This document shows, in pieces, positions 8,582-17,246 of a stretch of DNA of 56,036 nucleotides; within the stretch, counting starts at the first letter, position 1; each line of letters opens with the position of its first letter. The notes below the pieces were generated by a model. That model did not search any database, had not been told where the DNA came from, and saw only the letters and a list, made by a program, of their open reading frames with translations. The translations under genes and the position numbers were made by a program. Origin of the DNA: Actinomycetota bacterium (GTDB taxonomy: Bacteria > Actinomycetota > Thermoleophilia > Gaiellales > Gaiellaceae); contig PMNA01000030.1 in NCBI GenBank assembly GCA_003162055.1, positions 69,639 to 125,674 on the forward strand. Direction: 5' to 3'.

Positions 8582-8884
8582 TCATTCGTCGCCGGGCGCG
8601 ACGACGCGTCGCTCGATCACCGTTGTTTCGTAAAGCTGGCCGTGGAGGAAGCGCGCGGCGCCGTCCAGCAGGTGCTCGAGCTCGCCCACCTCGGCCGCCA
8701 CGAGCGCGATCACCAATCGGGCGCGCTGCCAGACGTCCTGGAGCTCGGTCTCGGCTACCGAGGCGCCGAAGCGGTTCTGCAACTGAGCCTTGGCCGAGCG
8801 CAGGTACTGGCGCTTGTCCTTGAGCGAGCCCGCCTCCGAGAAGCGCAATTCAACAGCAAGGATGCCGACGAATCCCTTTGCCAC
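8582..8884 (-). CDS. ylxP: DUF503 family protein YlxP
   Basis: Small protein of 100 residues with the DUF503 pattern: VGILAVELRFSEAGSLKDKR, VAETELQDVWQRARLVIALVA and the C-terminal ETTVIER. YlxP commonly lies between infB and rbfA in Gram-positive bacteria, which matches its place 36 nt downstream of infB. Its role is poorly defined; the position suggests ribosome assembly or translation. It is probably the last gene of the rimP operon here because the next minus-strand gene, rbfA, is a kilobase away. Confidence 0.88.
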   Translation of the reverse strand: MAKGFVGILAVELRFSEAGSLKDKRQYLRSAKAQLQNRFGASVAETELQDVWQRARLVIALVAAEVGELEHLLDGAARFLHGQLYETTVIERRVVAPGDE

Positions 8885-8920
8885 CCGATGTATTGAAGCG
8901 CCTGCGGAGACCGAAAGCGA

Positions 8921-10936
8921 CTACTTCTCGCTCGACTCTTTGCTCTTGGCCGGGACGGTCTCGTCCAGGCTGGTGCGCTCGGTCTCGCGGATCTCGTAGA
9001 CCTCGAAGATGTCGCCTTCCTTGACGTCGTTGTAGCCCTCGAGCAGGATGCCGCACTCGAATCCCTCGGCCACCTCGCGGGCGTCGTCTTTGAAGCGCTT
9101 GAGCTGGCTGATGGTCGTCTCGTGCACGATCGATCCGTCGCGCAGCAGGCGCACGAGTGAGCCTCGGCGAACGACGCCGCTGCGCACGTAGCAGCCTGCG
9201 ATTGTTCCCACGCGAGAGGCGCGGAAGGTCTGCCGGACCTCCACCTCGCCCAGGATGTGCTCGCTGGTAACGGCGGAGAGCATGCCCACGAGCGCCTTCT
9301 CGATGTCCTCCGTGAGCTGGTAGATGACGCGGTAGGTGCGGATGTCCACGCCCTGCCGGTCGGCGAGCGCACGGGCCTCCGAGCTAGGGCGCACGTTGAA
9401 GCCGATGATCAGGGCGTCGGAGGCCGAAGCGAGCATCACGTCGCTCTCGGTGATGCCGCCCACTCCCGACTGGATCACGTTGACGCGCACCTCGGAGTGG
9501 TGGATCTTTTGCAGCTCGCTGACTGCGGCCTCGACCGAGCCGACGACGTCGCCCTTAAGGATCAGGTTGAGGTCACTGACCTCTCCTGCGCGCAACTCGC
9601 TGAACAGGGTCTCGAGCGAGGCGCGGCGGCGCGAGCGCTGCGCCACCTGCTCGGAGCGCAGACGCAGGCCGCGCTGCTGGGCAAGCGAGCGGGCCTGGCG
9701 CTCGTTGGCGACGACGTGGGCGCGCTCGCCGGCGGCGGGTGGCTTCTCGAGGCCGAGAATCTCCACCGGATCGCCAGGGCGGGCTTCCTTGACGCGAATA
9801 CCGCGGTAGTCGTACAGAGCTCTGACCTTGCCCCAGGTATCGCCGGCGACCACCGCGTCGCCGACTCGTAGCGTGCCGCGCCGCACGAGCAGCGTGGCGA
9901 CCGGGCCGCGACCGACGTCGAGGCGAGACTCGATGATCGGCCCTGAAGCTTCGGCGTTCGGATTGGACTTCAGATCCAGCTCGAGATCGGCCACCAGGAG
10001 CACCTTCTCGAGCAGATCGTCGAGGCCGATGTTCTTCTTGGCCGAGACCTCGGAGAACTGCGTCGTTCCGCCCCACTCCTCGGGTTGCAGGCCCTCGTTG
10101 GCCAGATCTCCCTTGACGCGATCGATATTGGAGTCGGGAAGATCGATCTTGTTGATCGCGACGACGATCGGAACGTCCGCCGCGCGGGCATGCGCGATCG
10201 ACTCCTTGGTTTGCGGCATCACGCCGTCGTCGGCTGCGACGACCAGCACGGCGATATCGGTGACGTTGGCGCCGCGGGCGCGCATCGCGGTGAAGGCTTC
10301 GTGGCCCGGCGTATCGATGAAGGTGATGCGACGGGCGCCGTGCTCGACCTGGTAGGCGCCGATGTGCTGCGTGATGCCTCCCACCTCGCCGGCGGCGACC
10401 GCGGTCTTACGTACCGCGTCGAGAAGCGTCGTCTTGCCGTGATCGACGTGGCCCATGATCGTGACCACAGGCGGTCGCGGCTTCAGATCCTCGGGCGCGT
10501 CTGTCTCTTCCTCCGGCTCTGCCTCGCCTTCCTCGTCGGCGGCGTGCTTGATCGTGATCTCGCGCGGCGGAGTGAGTTCGGCGCCGATCAGTATCACGGC
10601 CTCGTCGGTGAGCGACTGCGTGATCGTGACCATCTCGCCCATACCCATCATGATCTTGATGATCTGCGCCACCGGGATGCCGAGCGCCTGCGAGAGGTCT
10701 CGGACGCTGCCGCCGGAGGGAACGGTGATCGGGCCGGTCGGGGCCGGCGCGGCCTTCGAAGGTGCGCGTCCTTCGCCGCCGCCGCGCGCATCGCGCGCTC
10801 CGGGGGCACCGGGCCTGGCGCCGCCGCCGCGCGAAGCCTGATTGTCGATCACGACGCGGCGTTTGCGGCGAGGGCCCACGGCGCCTTGTCGCGGGCGAAT
10901 CGGTCGGTTGGGACGCTGTGAGCCTGAATTAGCCAT
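8921..10936 (-). CDS. infB: translation initiation factor IF-2
   Basis: GTPase that brings initiator tRNA to the 30S subunit and drives 50S joining. It has 671 residues, short for IF-2 because the variable N-terminal part is brief: a basic stretch (GPRRKRRVVIDNQ), then Gly/Ala/Pro-rich sequence, then an IF2-N fold (SVRDLSQALGIPVAQIIKIMM). The G domain has GHVDHGKTTLLDAV (G1), DTPGHEAF (G3) and NKIDLP (G4). The C-terminal IF2-C blocks follow (VRVNVIQSGVGGITESDVMLA, FNVRPS). ATG 10936 overlaps the end of ylxR by 8 nt. Confidence 0.97.
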   Translation of the reverse strand: MANSGSQRPNRPIRPRQGAVGPRRKRRVVIDNQASRGGGARPGAPGARDARGGGEGRAPSKAAPAPTGPITVPSGGSVRDLSQALGIPVAQIIKIMMGMGEMVTITQSLTDEAVILIGAELTPPREITIKHAADEEGEAEPEEETDAPEDLKPRPPVVTIMGHVDHGKTTLLDAVRKTAVAAGEVGGITQHIGAYQVEHGARRITFIDTPGHEAFTAMRARGANVTDIAVLVVAADDGVMPQTKESIAHARAADVPIVVAINKIDLPDSNIDRVKGDLANEGLQPEEWGGTTQFSEVSAKKNIGLDDLLEKVLLVADLELDLKSNPNAEASGPIIESRLDVGRGPVATLLVRRGTLRVGDAVVAGDTWGKVRALYDYRGIRVKEARPGDPVEILGLEKPPAAGERAHVVANERQARSLAQQRGLRLRSEQVAQRSRRRASLETLFSELRAGEVSDLNLILKGDVVGSVEAAVSELQKIHHSEVRVNVIQSGVGGITESDVMLASASDALIIGFNVRPSSEARALADRQGVDIRTYRVIYQLTEDIEKALVGMLSAVTSEHILGEVEVRQTFRASRVGTIAGCYVRSGVVRRGSLVRLLRDGSIVHETTISQLKRFKDDAREVAEGFECGILLEGYNDVKEGDIFEVYEIRETERTSLDETVPAKSKESSEK

Positions 10937-11177
10937 CGGCGTCAGTGTAGAGGTCGCGCAGCGCGGGATCGACCCGGACTGCCGTTCGCAGGGCTCGGCT
11001 GAAGGAGTTGGCGACCAGCGCCCGCTCGAAGCACGACGCCAGGCGGCAGGTGTACGCACCCCGACCGTGCGATTCGGGCACGGCTGTCAGCTCTCCGTCC
11101 AGAGCGGCGAAGCGCAGTAGCTCGATTCGTGGCGCCTTCCGCCCGCAACCGGCACAGATGCGGATCGGGGCGGCCAT
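10929..11177 (-). CDS. ylxR: YlxR (DUF448) RNA-binding protein
   Basis: Small basic protein of 82 residues. The YlxR signature is RICAGCGRKAPRIELLRFA at the N-terminus, followed by GRGAYTCRLASCFERAL. The family is thought to bind RNA or modulate RNase P; its exact role is open. It is wedged between nusA and infB as in most Gram-positive bacteria, overlapping nusA by one base (TGATG) and infB by eight, so translation of all three is probably coupled. Confidence 0.93.
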   Translation of the reverse strand: MAAPIRICAGCGRKAPRIELLRFAALDGELTAVPESHGRGAYTCRLASCFERALVANSFSRALRTAVRVDPALRDLYTDADG

Positions 11178-12694
11178 CAGCTGGCCTCGGCACCGTCCCC
11201 CTCGTCGAGCGGCGACTCGGGCTCAGCATCGGCCTGCGGCTCTGGTCCCGACTCGGCTGTCGGCTCTGGTTCGGCCTCAGCCTCGGGCTCCGGTTCCGAC
11301 TCGGCCTCGGGCTCGCTCGTAGATTCCGCTTCGCTCGTGGGCGCCTCCGCCTCTTCGACTTCGGGCGCTTCTGCCTCGGCCTTGGCTACTTCGGTCTCGT
11401 CGCTTGCGGCGACGGTTGCAGCCTCCAGCTCCTCAGGAGAAAGACCTTCGAGCTTCTGGTGCGCGGGCACACCGCAGTAGTGCGAGCCGGGCAACGCGGC
11501 GTTGGGGCAGCGCTTACCGTTGGCGAGATTCGCAGCGCAGCGGCCGACAAACTCCTCTTCGCCGCTGGCGTAGGCCGCGTCGGACTCCTGGCGGGCGAAT
11601 TCGCTGTCGGAGACGATGTCGACCTTCCAGCCGCTCAGCCGCGCGGCGAGGCGGGCGTTCAGGCCCTCCTTGCCGATCGCCAGGGCCAGCTGGTCGTCGG
11701 GCACGACCACCGTTGCCTCGCGCGTGTCGTCGTCTACCAAGACCTCGCGCACGCGCGCCGGCGCCAGTGCCTTGGCAATGAAGCGCGCCGGCTCGGGGTT
11801 CCAGGGAATGATGTCGATCTTCTCGCCGCGCAGCTCCGAGACGACCATGCGCACGCGTGAACCGCGCGGGCCGACGCAGGCGCCGACGGGATCGACGCCC
11901 TGGGTGTGCGAGACGACGGCAATCTTGGAGCGGTAGCCGGGCTCGCGCGCGACACCGCGAATCTCCACCAGACCGTCTGCGATCTCGGGAACCTCCAGCT
12001 CGAACAGCGTCTTGATCAGCTCGGGATCGCGGCGCGAGAGGATGACCTGCGGGCCCTTGGTGCCCGAGCGAACCTCGGTGATGACCGCCTTGATGCGGCT
12101 CCCCTGCTCGTAACGCTCGCCATCGACCTGCTCGGAGCGCGGTAGCAACGCCTCGACCTTGCCCAGGTCGACCAGCACGTTGTTACGGTCGCCGGCCTGC
12201 TGGATGATCCCGGTCACGACCTCGTTGACGCGGTCGACGTACTCCTCGTACATGATCTCGCGCTCGGCCTCGCGGGAGCGCTGCAAGAAGACCTGTTTGG
12301 CCGTCTGGGCGGCGATCCGCCCGAAGTTATCGGGCGTGACGTCGGTGCGCTTGATCTTTCCCTCGGGCACCTGCGACCAGTCGAGCTCCAGGTCGTCGTC
12401 GGAGATGAGCAGGTGCGAGCGCTCGCCGCTCTCGGCTTCGAGCTCCTCCAGCTCCTGCAGCTTCTTCTCGCGGGCCTCGTCGAGCAGCTTCTCCTCCAGC
12501 TTGGGAGGAATCTCGATTGCAAAGACGCGGAAATCGCCCTCGTCGTCGAGCTCGACCGCGGCGTGGCGGGCGGAATCGGGTGTCTTCTTGTAAGCCGCGA
12601 GGAGCGCGTCTTCAAGCGCGGCGACGAGCGCACCACTCTCGATGCCCTTCTCTCGCTCGATCTCGCGGACGGCGTCGATGATCTCCTGGCTCAT
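11177..12694 (-). CDS. nusA: transcription termination/antitermination factor NusA with Cys/His motif and acidic tail
   Basis: Elongation factor that binds RNA polymerase and nascent RNA to tune pausing and termination. It has 505 residues: N-terminal polymerase-binding domain (1-145), S1 (about 153-220), KH1 (GACVGPRGSRV near 271) and KH2 (AIGKEGLNARLAARL near 340-353). After KH2 comes a segment with C386, C396, C407 and H412, spaced like a small zinc-binding knuckle, then about 90 residues rich in Glu, Ala and Pro. It starts with ATG at 12694, 6 nt after rimP. Confidence 0.96.
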   Translation of the reverse strand: MSQEIIDAVREIEREKGIESGALVAALEDALLAAYKKTPDSARHAAVELDDEGDFRVFAIEIPPKLEEKLLDEAREKKLQELEELEAESGERSHLLISDDDLELDWSQVPEGKIKRTDVTPDNFGRIAAQTAKQVFLQRSREAEREIMYEEYVDRVNEVVTGIIQQAGDRNNVLVDLGKVEALLPRSEQVDGERYEQGSRIKAVITEVRSGTKGPQVILSRRDPELIKTLFELEVPEIADGLVEIRGVAREPGYRSKIAVVSHTQGVDPVGACVGPRGSRVRMVVSELRGEKIDIIPWNPEPARFIAKALAPARVREVLVDDDTREATVVVPDDQLALAIGKEGLNARLAARLSGWKVDIVSDSEFARQESDAAYASGEEEFVGRCAANLANGKRCPNAALPGSHYCGVPAHQKLEGLSPEELEAATVAASDETEVAKAEAEAPEVEEAEAPTSEAESTSEPEAESEPEPEAEAEPEPTAESGPEPQADAEPESPLDEGDGAEAS

Positions 12695-12700
12695 TGGCTC

Positions 12701-13141
12701 CTACTCCTCGTCGATCAGGTTGCCCCGTACGAGATTCTCGTAGGGAATGTCGAATTCGTCGGTCTCGGTGGCCAGACGAAAGGATTTGTCGCGGGCGGCG
12801 ACGACGCGGCCGCGGAAGCGCTTGCTGCCGTGGATCGGGGTCGCCGTGCGCAGGGCGACACTGCGGCCGAGCGCGTGCTGAAAGTGGTCGGGCTTTCGTA
12901 GCGGGCGCTCCGTGCCGGGCGAGGAGACCTCGACCGCGTAACGATCGAGATAGTCCCGCAGCAAGTCGGTTACTTGTTGGCAGAGAGCATGGTCGACTCC
13001 GCCCGGATGGTCGACGAAGACGCAGAAGCGCGTCGGCGAGGTCAGCTCGACCGCAAGCACGTCGACCTCGGGCATAGCACGCTCGACCAGGAGCGAGACT
13101 TCGCTGGTCAACTCTTTTTCCTTGTCGTAGGTGCTTGCCAA
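12701..13141 (-). CDS. rimP: ribosome maturation factor RimP
   Basis: Helps assemble the 30S head. It has 146 residues, with the N-terminal domain (VDVLAVELTSPTRFCVFVDHPGGVDHALCQQVTDLLRDYLD), the YAVEVSSPGTERPLRKPDHF signature and a C-terminal Sm-like barrel. The start is TTG at 13141, supported by GAGGG four bases before it and by homology starting soon after. It is the first gene of the rimP-nusA-ylxR-infB-ylxP unit and directly follows a terminator-like hairpin. Confidence 0.93.
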   Translation of the reverse strand: MASTYDKEKELTSEVSLLVERAMPEVDVLAVELTSPTRFCVFVDHPGGVDHALCQQVTDLLRDYLDRYAVEVSSPGTERPLRKPDHFQHALGRSVALRTATPIHGSKRFRGRVVAARDKSFRLATETDEFDIPYENLVRGNLIDEE

Positions 13142-13154
13142 ATTGCCCTCTCAC

Positions 13155-13187
13155 AAAAACAGGCGCCCGAAGCGCCCATTTCGCCTG
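13155..13187 (-). promoter_or_regulatory. terminator-like hairpin in the rimP leader (candidate attenuator)
   Basis: In the minus-strand RNA, CAGGCG (13187-13182) can pair with CGCCTG (13165-13160). Within it GGCGC and GCGCC form a tighter stem around UUCGG. A run of five U follows at 13159-13155. Only 13 nt then separate the U-run from the rimP start, and the ribosome-binding site lies in that space. It can end the dtd transcript, or act as an attenuator for the nusA operon. Confidence 0.6.
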
Positions 13188-13293
13188 CTGGTGAAATGTG
13201 GTTAATCCCAGGATAGCAGCCTGTGGCGCGAACGCCGAGCGCGGGAGGGGTGCGGGAAAGCCCTGCGGCGACGCCGGGCGGGCGACTCGATTC

Positions 13294-13731
13294 CTATGAG
13301 CTCAGAACGATGGTGACGGGCCCATCGTTGACCAGCTCGACCTGCATCAAGGCGCCGAAGTGACCGGTTGCGACCTGCACTCCTTGCCCACGCAGCGTGT
13401 CGCAGAAGTGCTCGTATAGCGGCTCGGCCAGATCGGCCGGGGCGGCATCCGAGAAACTCGGGCGGTTGCCCTTGCTCGTATCGGCGATCAGCGTGAACTG
13501 GCTGACAACGAGCGCTGAGCCGCCGACATCCCTGACGCTGTGCGAGAAACGACCCTCGTCGTCGGGAAATATGCGCAGCCGCGCCAGCTTGCGTGCCAGC
13601 GCTGCGGCCGTACGCTTATCGTCGCCGCGAGCCACGCCGAGAAGTACGCAGAGGCCGCCCGTAACCTCTCCCAGCAGGTGCCCATCCTCCAAAACGCGCG
13701 CCCCGGCTACCCGTTGCACGACGGCTCTCAT
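13294..13731 (-). CDS. dtd: D-aminoacyl-tRNA deacylase
   Basis: Removes D-amino acids (and Gly mischarged on tRNA-Ala) from tRNA. It has 145 residues, the family length. Start MRAVVQRVAGARV, then GGLCVLLGVARGD, the active-site block SALVVSQFTLIADTSKGNRPSF and the C-terminal FGALMQVELVNDGPVTIVL with the Gly-cisPro-type element (NDGPVT). ATG 13731 has GGAGG four bases upstream; longer in-frame starts lack homology. It lies upstream of rimP on the same strand and 30 nt from the divergent pilB-like gene. Confidence 0.95.
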   Translation of the reverse strand: MRAVVQRVAGARVLEDGHLLGEVTGGLCVLLGVARGDDKRTAAALARKLARLRIFPDDEGRFSHSVRDVGGSALVVSQFTLIADTSKGNRPSFSDAAPADLAEPLYEHFCDTLRGQGVQVATGHFGALMQVELVNDGPVTIVLSS

Positions 13732-13761
13732 GCGGCCTCCGAAAAAGACGAAAACCGGACT

Positions 13762-15447
13762 ATGGAAGCTTCGCGACTCCCCTGGATGCAAGTCGGTTCG
13801 CTGCTCATAAGAGACAGCGTAATCACAAATGAGCAACTTGACGAGGTGTTGGCCGAGAAAGATCGCACCGGGCAGCGTGTCGGCGACATCCTCGTCGAGC
13901 GCGGCTGGGCGACGAGCGCCGACCTGGCGCATGCTCTCGCCGAGCAGTGGAACCTCGAGTTCGTCGACATTCTCACGACCGAGATCGAGCCGGAGGCCGT
14001 CAAGCTTCTCTCGGAAACCGTCGTGCGCCGTTATCGAGCACTTCCGATTCGCTATCTGTCAGACAACCTGGTTTTGGTTGCGATCACCGATCCGACCGAC
14101 ATTCTCGCTCTCGACAACGTCAAGCTCTCGCTCGACGTCAACCTCAAGTTTTGCCTGGCCGATCCCTCCGATCTGGAACGCTCGATCGAGCAGATCTTCA
14201 GCCAGCGTCCGGCTCTTCGAGTGGTCGATGAAGCGCTCGAGCTGGAAGCAGAGGGCGAGGAGCGCTTCGACCTCACGCCCAGCGGCGAAGAGAGCTCGTC
14301 GGCCGTCGGTCTCGTCAACCAGGTGATCCTCAACGCGATCAAGGATCGCGCTTCCGACATTCACTTCGAGCCGCAGGAGCGGTACATGCTCGTGCGCGTG
14401 CGCGTCGACGGAGTGACGCGCGAGTTGACGAACGTTCCCAAGACGATGCAGCAGGCCGTGATCAGCCGGCTCAAGGTGATGGCCGAGCTCGACATTGCCG
14501 AGCGCTCGCTTCCGCAGGACGGACGCTCGGCGGTGAAGCTGAACGGAGAGTCGATCGACCTGCGCGTGGCCGTGCTGCCGACGACATACGGCGAGAAGGT
14601 CGTCGTTCGTATCCTGCAGCGCTCCTCGACTCACGTCTCGTTGGGCGACCTGGGCATGAGCGATCAGGCCTACGAGACCTTCGTCCGGGCGGTAGAGCAG
14701 CCGTTCGGCTGTATTGTCGCCGCCGGGCCTACCGGCGCCGGCAAGACGACGACGCTGTATGCGGCGCTTGATCGACTCAACTCGACCGAGCGTGTGATCA
14801 CCACGATCGAGGATCCGGTCGAGTACGAACTGGCCGGCGTCTCGCAGATTCAGGTCAACTCTAAGCGCGGGCTCACCTTCGCGCGCGGCCTGCGCACGAT
14901 CCTGCGCGCCGATCCGGATGCCCTGCTAGTGGGCGAGATTCGCGACACCGAGACGGCGGAGATCGCCGTTCAGGCCGCTATGACCGGGCACCTGGTGCTG
15001 ACGACCGTTCACGCTCAGACCGCAGCCGCCGCCTTCGCGCGCCTGCAGGACATGGGCATCGCGCCCTACATGCTCGCCAACTCGATCAACTGCATCGTCT
15101 CGCAGCGACTGGTGCGCAAGCTCTGCACCTCCTGCCGCAGCGCAACCGAGACAACAGAGGCCGAGTGCGCCGAGCTCGGGCTCGATCCGGGCACGCCCGC
15201 CCAGATCTATCACCCGGTTGGCTGCCGCGCCTGCGACAAGACCGGCTATCACGGACGTACGGCGATCTACGAGGTCCTGCCGGTAAGCAGCGAGATTCGC
15301 AAACTGATCGGTCACACCACCGAGGAGATCCACAGCGAGGCCGTCAAGGACGGCATGATCACGCTGGAGCAAGATGGTCACCGGATCGTTCTCGAAGGCG
15401 TCAGCTCGCTCGAGGAAGTACGGCGCGTGGCCGGGAAGAGCCTGTAG
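13762..15447 (+). CDS. PilB/GspE-type assembly ATPase, copy 1
   Basis: Hexameric ATPase that powers extension of type IV pili or type II secretion pseudopili. It has 561 residues: an MshEN/T2SSE-N domain (about 20-150), an acidic linker (155-180), then the motor domain. Walker A GPTGAGKTTT (about 322-331), Asp box TTIEDPVEYE, Walker B ALLVGEIRDTETAE, His box TGHLVLTTVHAQT, and the paired Cys motif LCTSC...GCRAC that usually binds zinc. Start is ATG 13762, without a clear ribosome-binding site; ATG 13786 is possible. No pilC, pilT or pilin gene is nearby. Confidence 0.92.
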   Translation: MEASRLPWMQVGSLLIRDSVITNEQLDEVLAEKDRTGQRVGDILVERGWATSADLAHALAEQWNLEFVDILTTEIEPEAVKLLSETVVRRYRALPIRYLSDNLVLVAITDPTDILALDNVKLSLDVNLKFCLADPSDLERSIEQIFSQRPALRVVDEALELEAEGEERFDLTPSGEESSSAVGLVNQVILNAIKDRASDIHFEPQERYMLVRVRVDGVTRELTNVPKTMQQAVISRLKVMAELDIAERSLPQDGRSAVKLNGESIDLRVAVLPTTYGEKVVVRILQRSSTHVSLGDLGMSDQAYETFVRAVEQPFGCIVAAGPTGAGKTTTLYAALDRLNSTERVITTIEDPVEYELAGVSQIQVNSKRGLTFARGLRTILRADPDALLVGEIRDTETAEIAVQAAMTGHLVLTTVHAQTAAAAFARLQDMGIAPYMLANSINCIVSQRLVRKLCTSCRSATETTEAECAELGLDPGTPAQIYHPVGCRACDKTGYHGRTAIYEVLPVSSEIRKLIGHTTEEIHSEAVKDGMITLEQDGHRIVLEGVSSLEEVRRVAGKSL

Positions 15448-15470
15448 CGAGCCCGCCCTGATTCGACTCT

Positions 15471-15500
15471 TTGGCCGCCCGTCGCGACCGGCGCGATACT
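15471..15500 (+). promoter_or_regulatory. candidate promoter of the second PilB-like gene
   Basis: TTGGCC (15471-15476) and GATACT (15495-15500) lie 18 nt apart, each a 4/6 match to the sigma-70 hexamers, in the 96-nt gap between the two ATPase genes. If used, the second copy can be expressed apart from the first. Confidence 0.3.
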
Positions 15501-15543
15501 CTCTGCTTGGCGCGGAGCGCGAATTCGAGCAAAGGCTTCCGGA

Positions 15544-17241
15544 GTGACGGAAAAAGAGACACCCCACCCAAGTCGTGAGCACGCGCTCGGGAAGTTCCTG
15601 CTCAACAAGGGCGCGGTCACTGAGACACAGCTCCAGCAGGCGCTTGACGAGAAGGAGCAAAGCGGGCGCCGGATCGGTGACATTCTCGTCGAGCACGGCT
15701 GGGCGACGACGGGCGACCTTGCCCACGCGCTGGCCGAGCAGTACAACCTCGAGTTCATCGAGATCCTCGAGACTACGATCGAGCCCGGGGTGACCAAGCT
15801 CCTCTCGGAGCGCTTCGTTCGCCGTTTCCGCCTCCTACCGGTGAAGTACCTCGGTAAGAACTCGGTGTTGATCGCGAGCGCCGATCCCACCGACATCGTC
15901 GCTCTCGACAACGTCAAGCTCGCGCTCGGTATCAATCTCAAGTTCTGCGTCGCCGATTCGAGCGACCTCGACCTGGCGATCGATCAGGTCTACACCCAGC
16001 AGCCGATTCTGCCCGCCGCGGACGAGACGGTCGAGATCGAGGAAGAGGCCACGGAAGAGTTCGACCTGAGCGCCGTCGTAATCGATACTGCGCCGGCCGT
16101 GAGCCTAGTAAACCAGGTTCTCTGCCAGGCAATTCGCAACCGCGCGTCGGACATTCATTTCCAGCCCGGGGAGCGTCAGATGACTGCGCGGATCCGCGTG
16201 GACGGTGTCATGCGCAAGCTGGCCTCGCTGCCGAAGGCGATGCAGCAGCCGGTGATCAGCCGACTCAAGGTGATGGGAAAGCTCGACATCGCCGAGCGAC
16301 AGCTTCCCCAGGACGGGCGTTGTTCGGTCAGGGTCGTCGGCGAGACGGTCGACCTGCGCATTGCCGTCATTCCGACGACTCATGGCGAGAAGGTGACGAT
16401 TCGAATCCTTCAGCGCTCATCCACGCGGGTCTCCCTGAGCGATCTGGGCATGAGCGAGCAGTCGCTTCAGCTCTTCCGGCGAGCGATCGAGCAGCCCTTC
16501 GGCTGCGTGATCGCCTGCGGACCGACCGGCGCCGGCAAGACGACGACGCTGTACGCGGCGCTCGAGCACTTGAACAGCGAAGAGCGCAACATCACGACGA
16601 TCGAAGACCCGGTCGAGTACGAGATCGCGGGCATCTCGCAGGTGCAGGCGAATGTGAAGCGCGGACTGACCTTCGCCCGCGGCCTGCGCACGATCCTGCG
16701 CTCGGATCCCGACGTGCTCCTGGTCGGCGAAATGCGGGACGCCGAGACGGCCGAGATAGCGATGCAGGCGGCTCTAACCGGACATCTGGTCTTGACGACT
16801 CTGCACACCCAGACGGCGGCCGGTGCCTTTGCCCGTCTGCAGGACATAGGCGTGGCCGAGTTCATGCTCGCGAACGCCGTCAACTGCGTGGTCTCGCAGC
16901 GCCTGGTGCGCAAGCTCTGCACGAACTGTCGGATCGAGTCGGCGCCGACTACCGAAGAGCGCAGTGAGCTCGGCCTGGGTCAGAGCGCACCGCTCTCGAT
17001 CTACCGCCCGAAGGGCTGCAAGCGTTGCAGCGACACTGGCTACCTCGGGCGCAGGGCGATCTACGAGGTGCTGCCGATGACCGACGAGATACGCGAGTTG
17101 ATCGGCGGCTCGACCAAGAAGATCCACGATCAGGCGGTCGAGGAAGGAATGGTCACGCTGAAGCAAGACGGCTACCGACTCGTTCTCTCCGGCGATACCT
17201 CGCTCGAGGAGATCCGGCGCGTGGCCGGGGACGCTCGCTGA
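15544..17241 (+). CDS. PilB/GspE-type assembly ATPase, copy 2
   Basis: Tandem paralogue of the preceding gene, 565 residues with the same architecture. Walker A GPTGAGKTTT, TTIEDPVEYE, VLLVGEMRDAETAE and TGHLVLTTLHTQT are nearly identical to copy 1, and the zinc-type Cys pairs are kept (LCTNC...GCKRC). The N-terminal extension and the acidic linker (ETVEIEEEATEEF) diverge most. The start is GTG 15544 just after GGA; AAAGG lies seven bases upstream. High similarity throughout suggests a lineage-specific duplication, with possible division of labour between two pilus systems. Confidence 0.92.
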   Translation: MTEKETPHPSREHALGKFLLNKGAVTETQLQQALDEKEQSGRRIGDILVEHGWATTGDLAHALAEQYNLEFIEILETTIEPGVTKLLSERFVRRFRLLPVKYLGKNSVLIASADPTDIVALDNVKLALGINLKFCVADSSDLDLAIDQVYTQQPILPAADETVEIEEEATEEFDLSAVVIDTAPAVSLVNQVLCQAIRNRASDIHFQPGERQMTARIRVDGVMRKLASLPKAMQQPVISRLKVMGKLDIAERQLPQDGRCSVRVVGETVDLRIAVIPTTHGEKVTIRILQRSSTRVSLSDLGMSEQSLQLFRRAIEQPFGCVIACGPTGAGKTTTLYAALEHLNSEERNITTIEDPVEYEIAGISQVQANVKRGLTFARGLRTILRSDPDVLLVGEMRDAETAEIAMQAALTGHLVLTTLHTQTAAGAFARLQDIGVAEFMLANAVNCVVSQRLVRKLCTNCRIESAPTTEERSELGLGQSAPLSIYRPKGCKRCSDTGYLGRRAIYEVLPMTDEIRELIGGSTKKIHDQAVEEGMVTLKQDGYRLVLSGDTSLEEIRRVAGDAR

Positions 17242-17246
17242 GGGCT

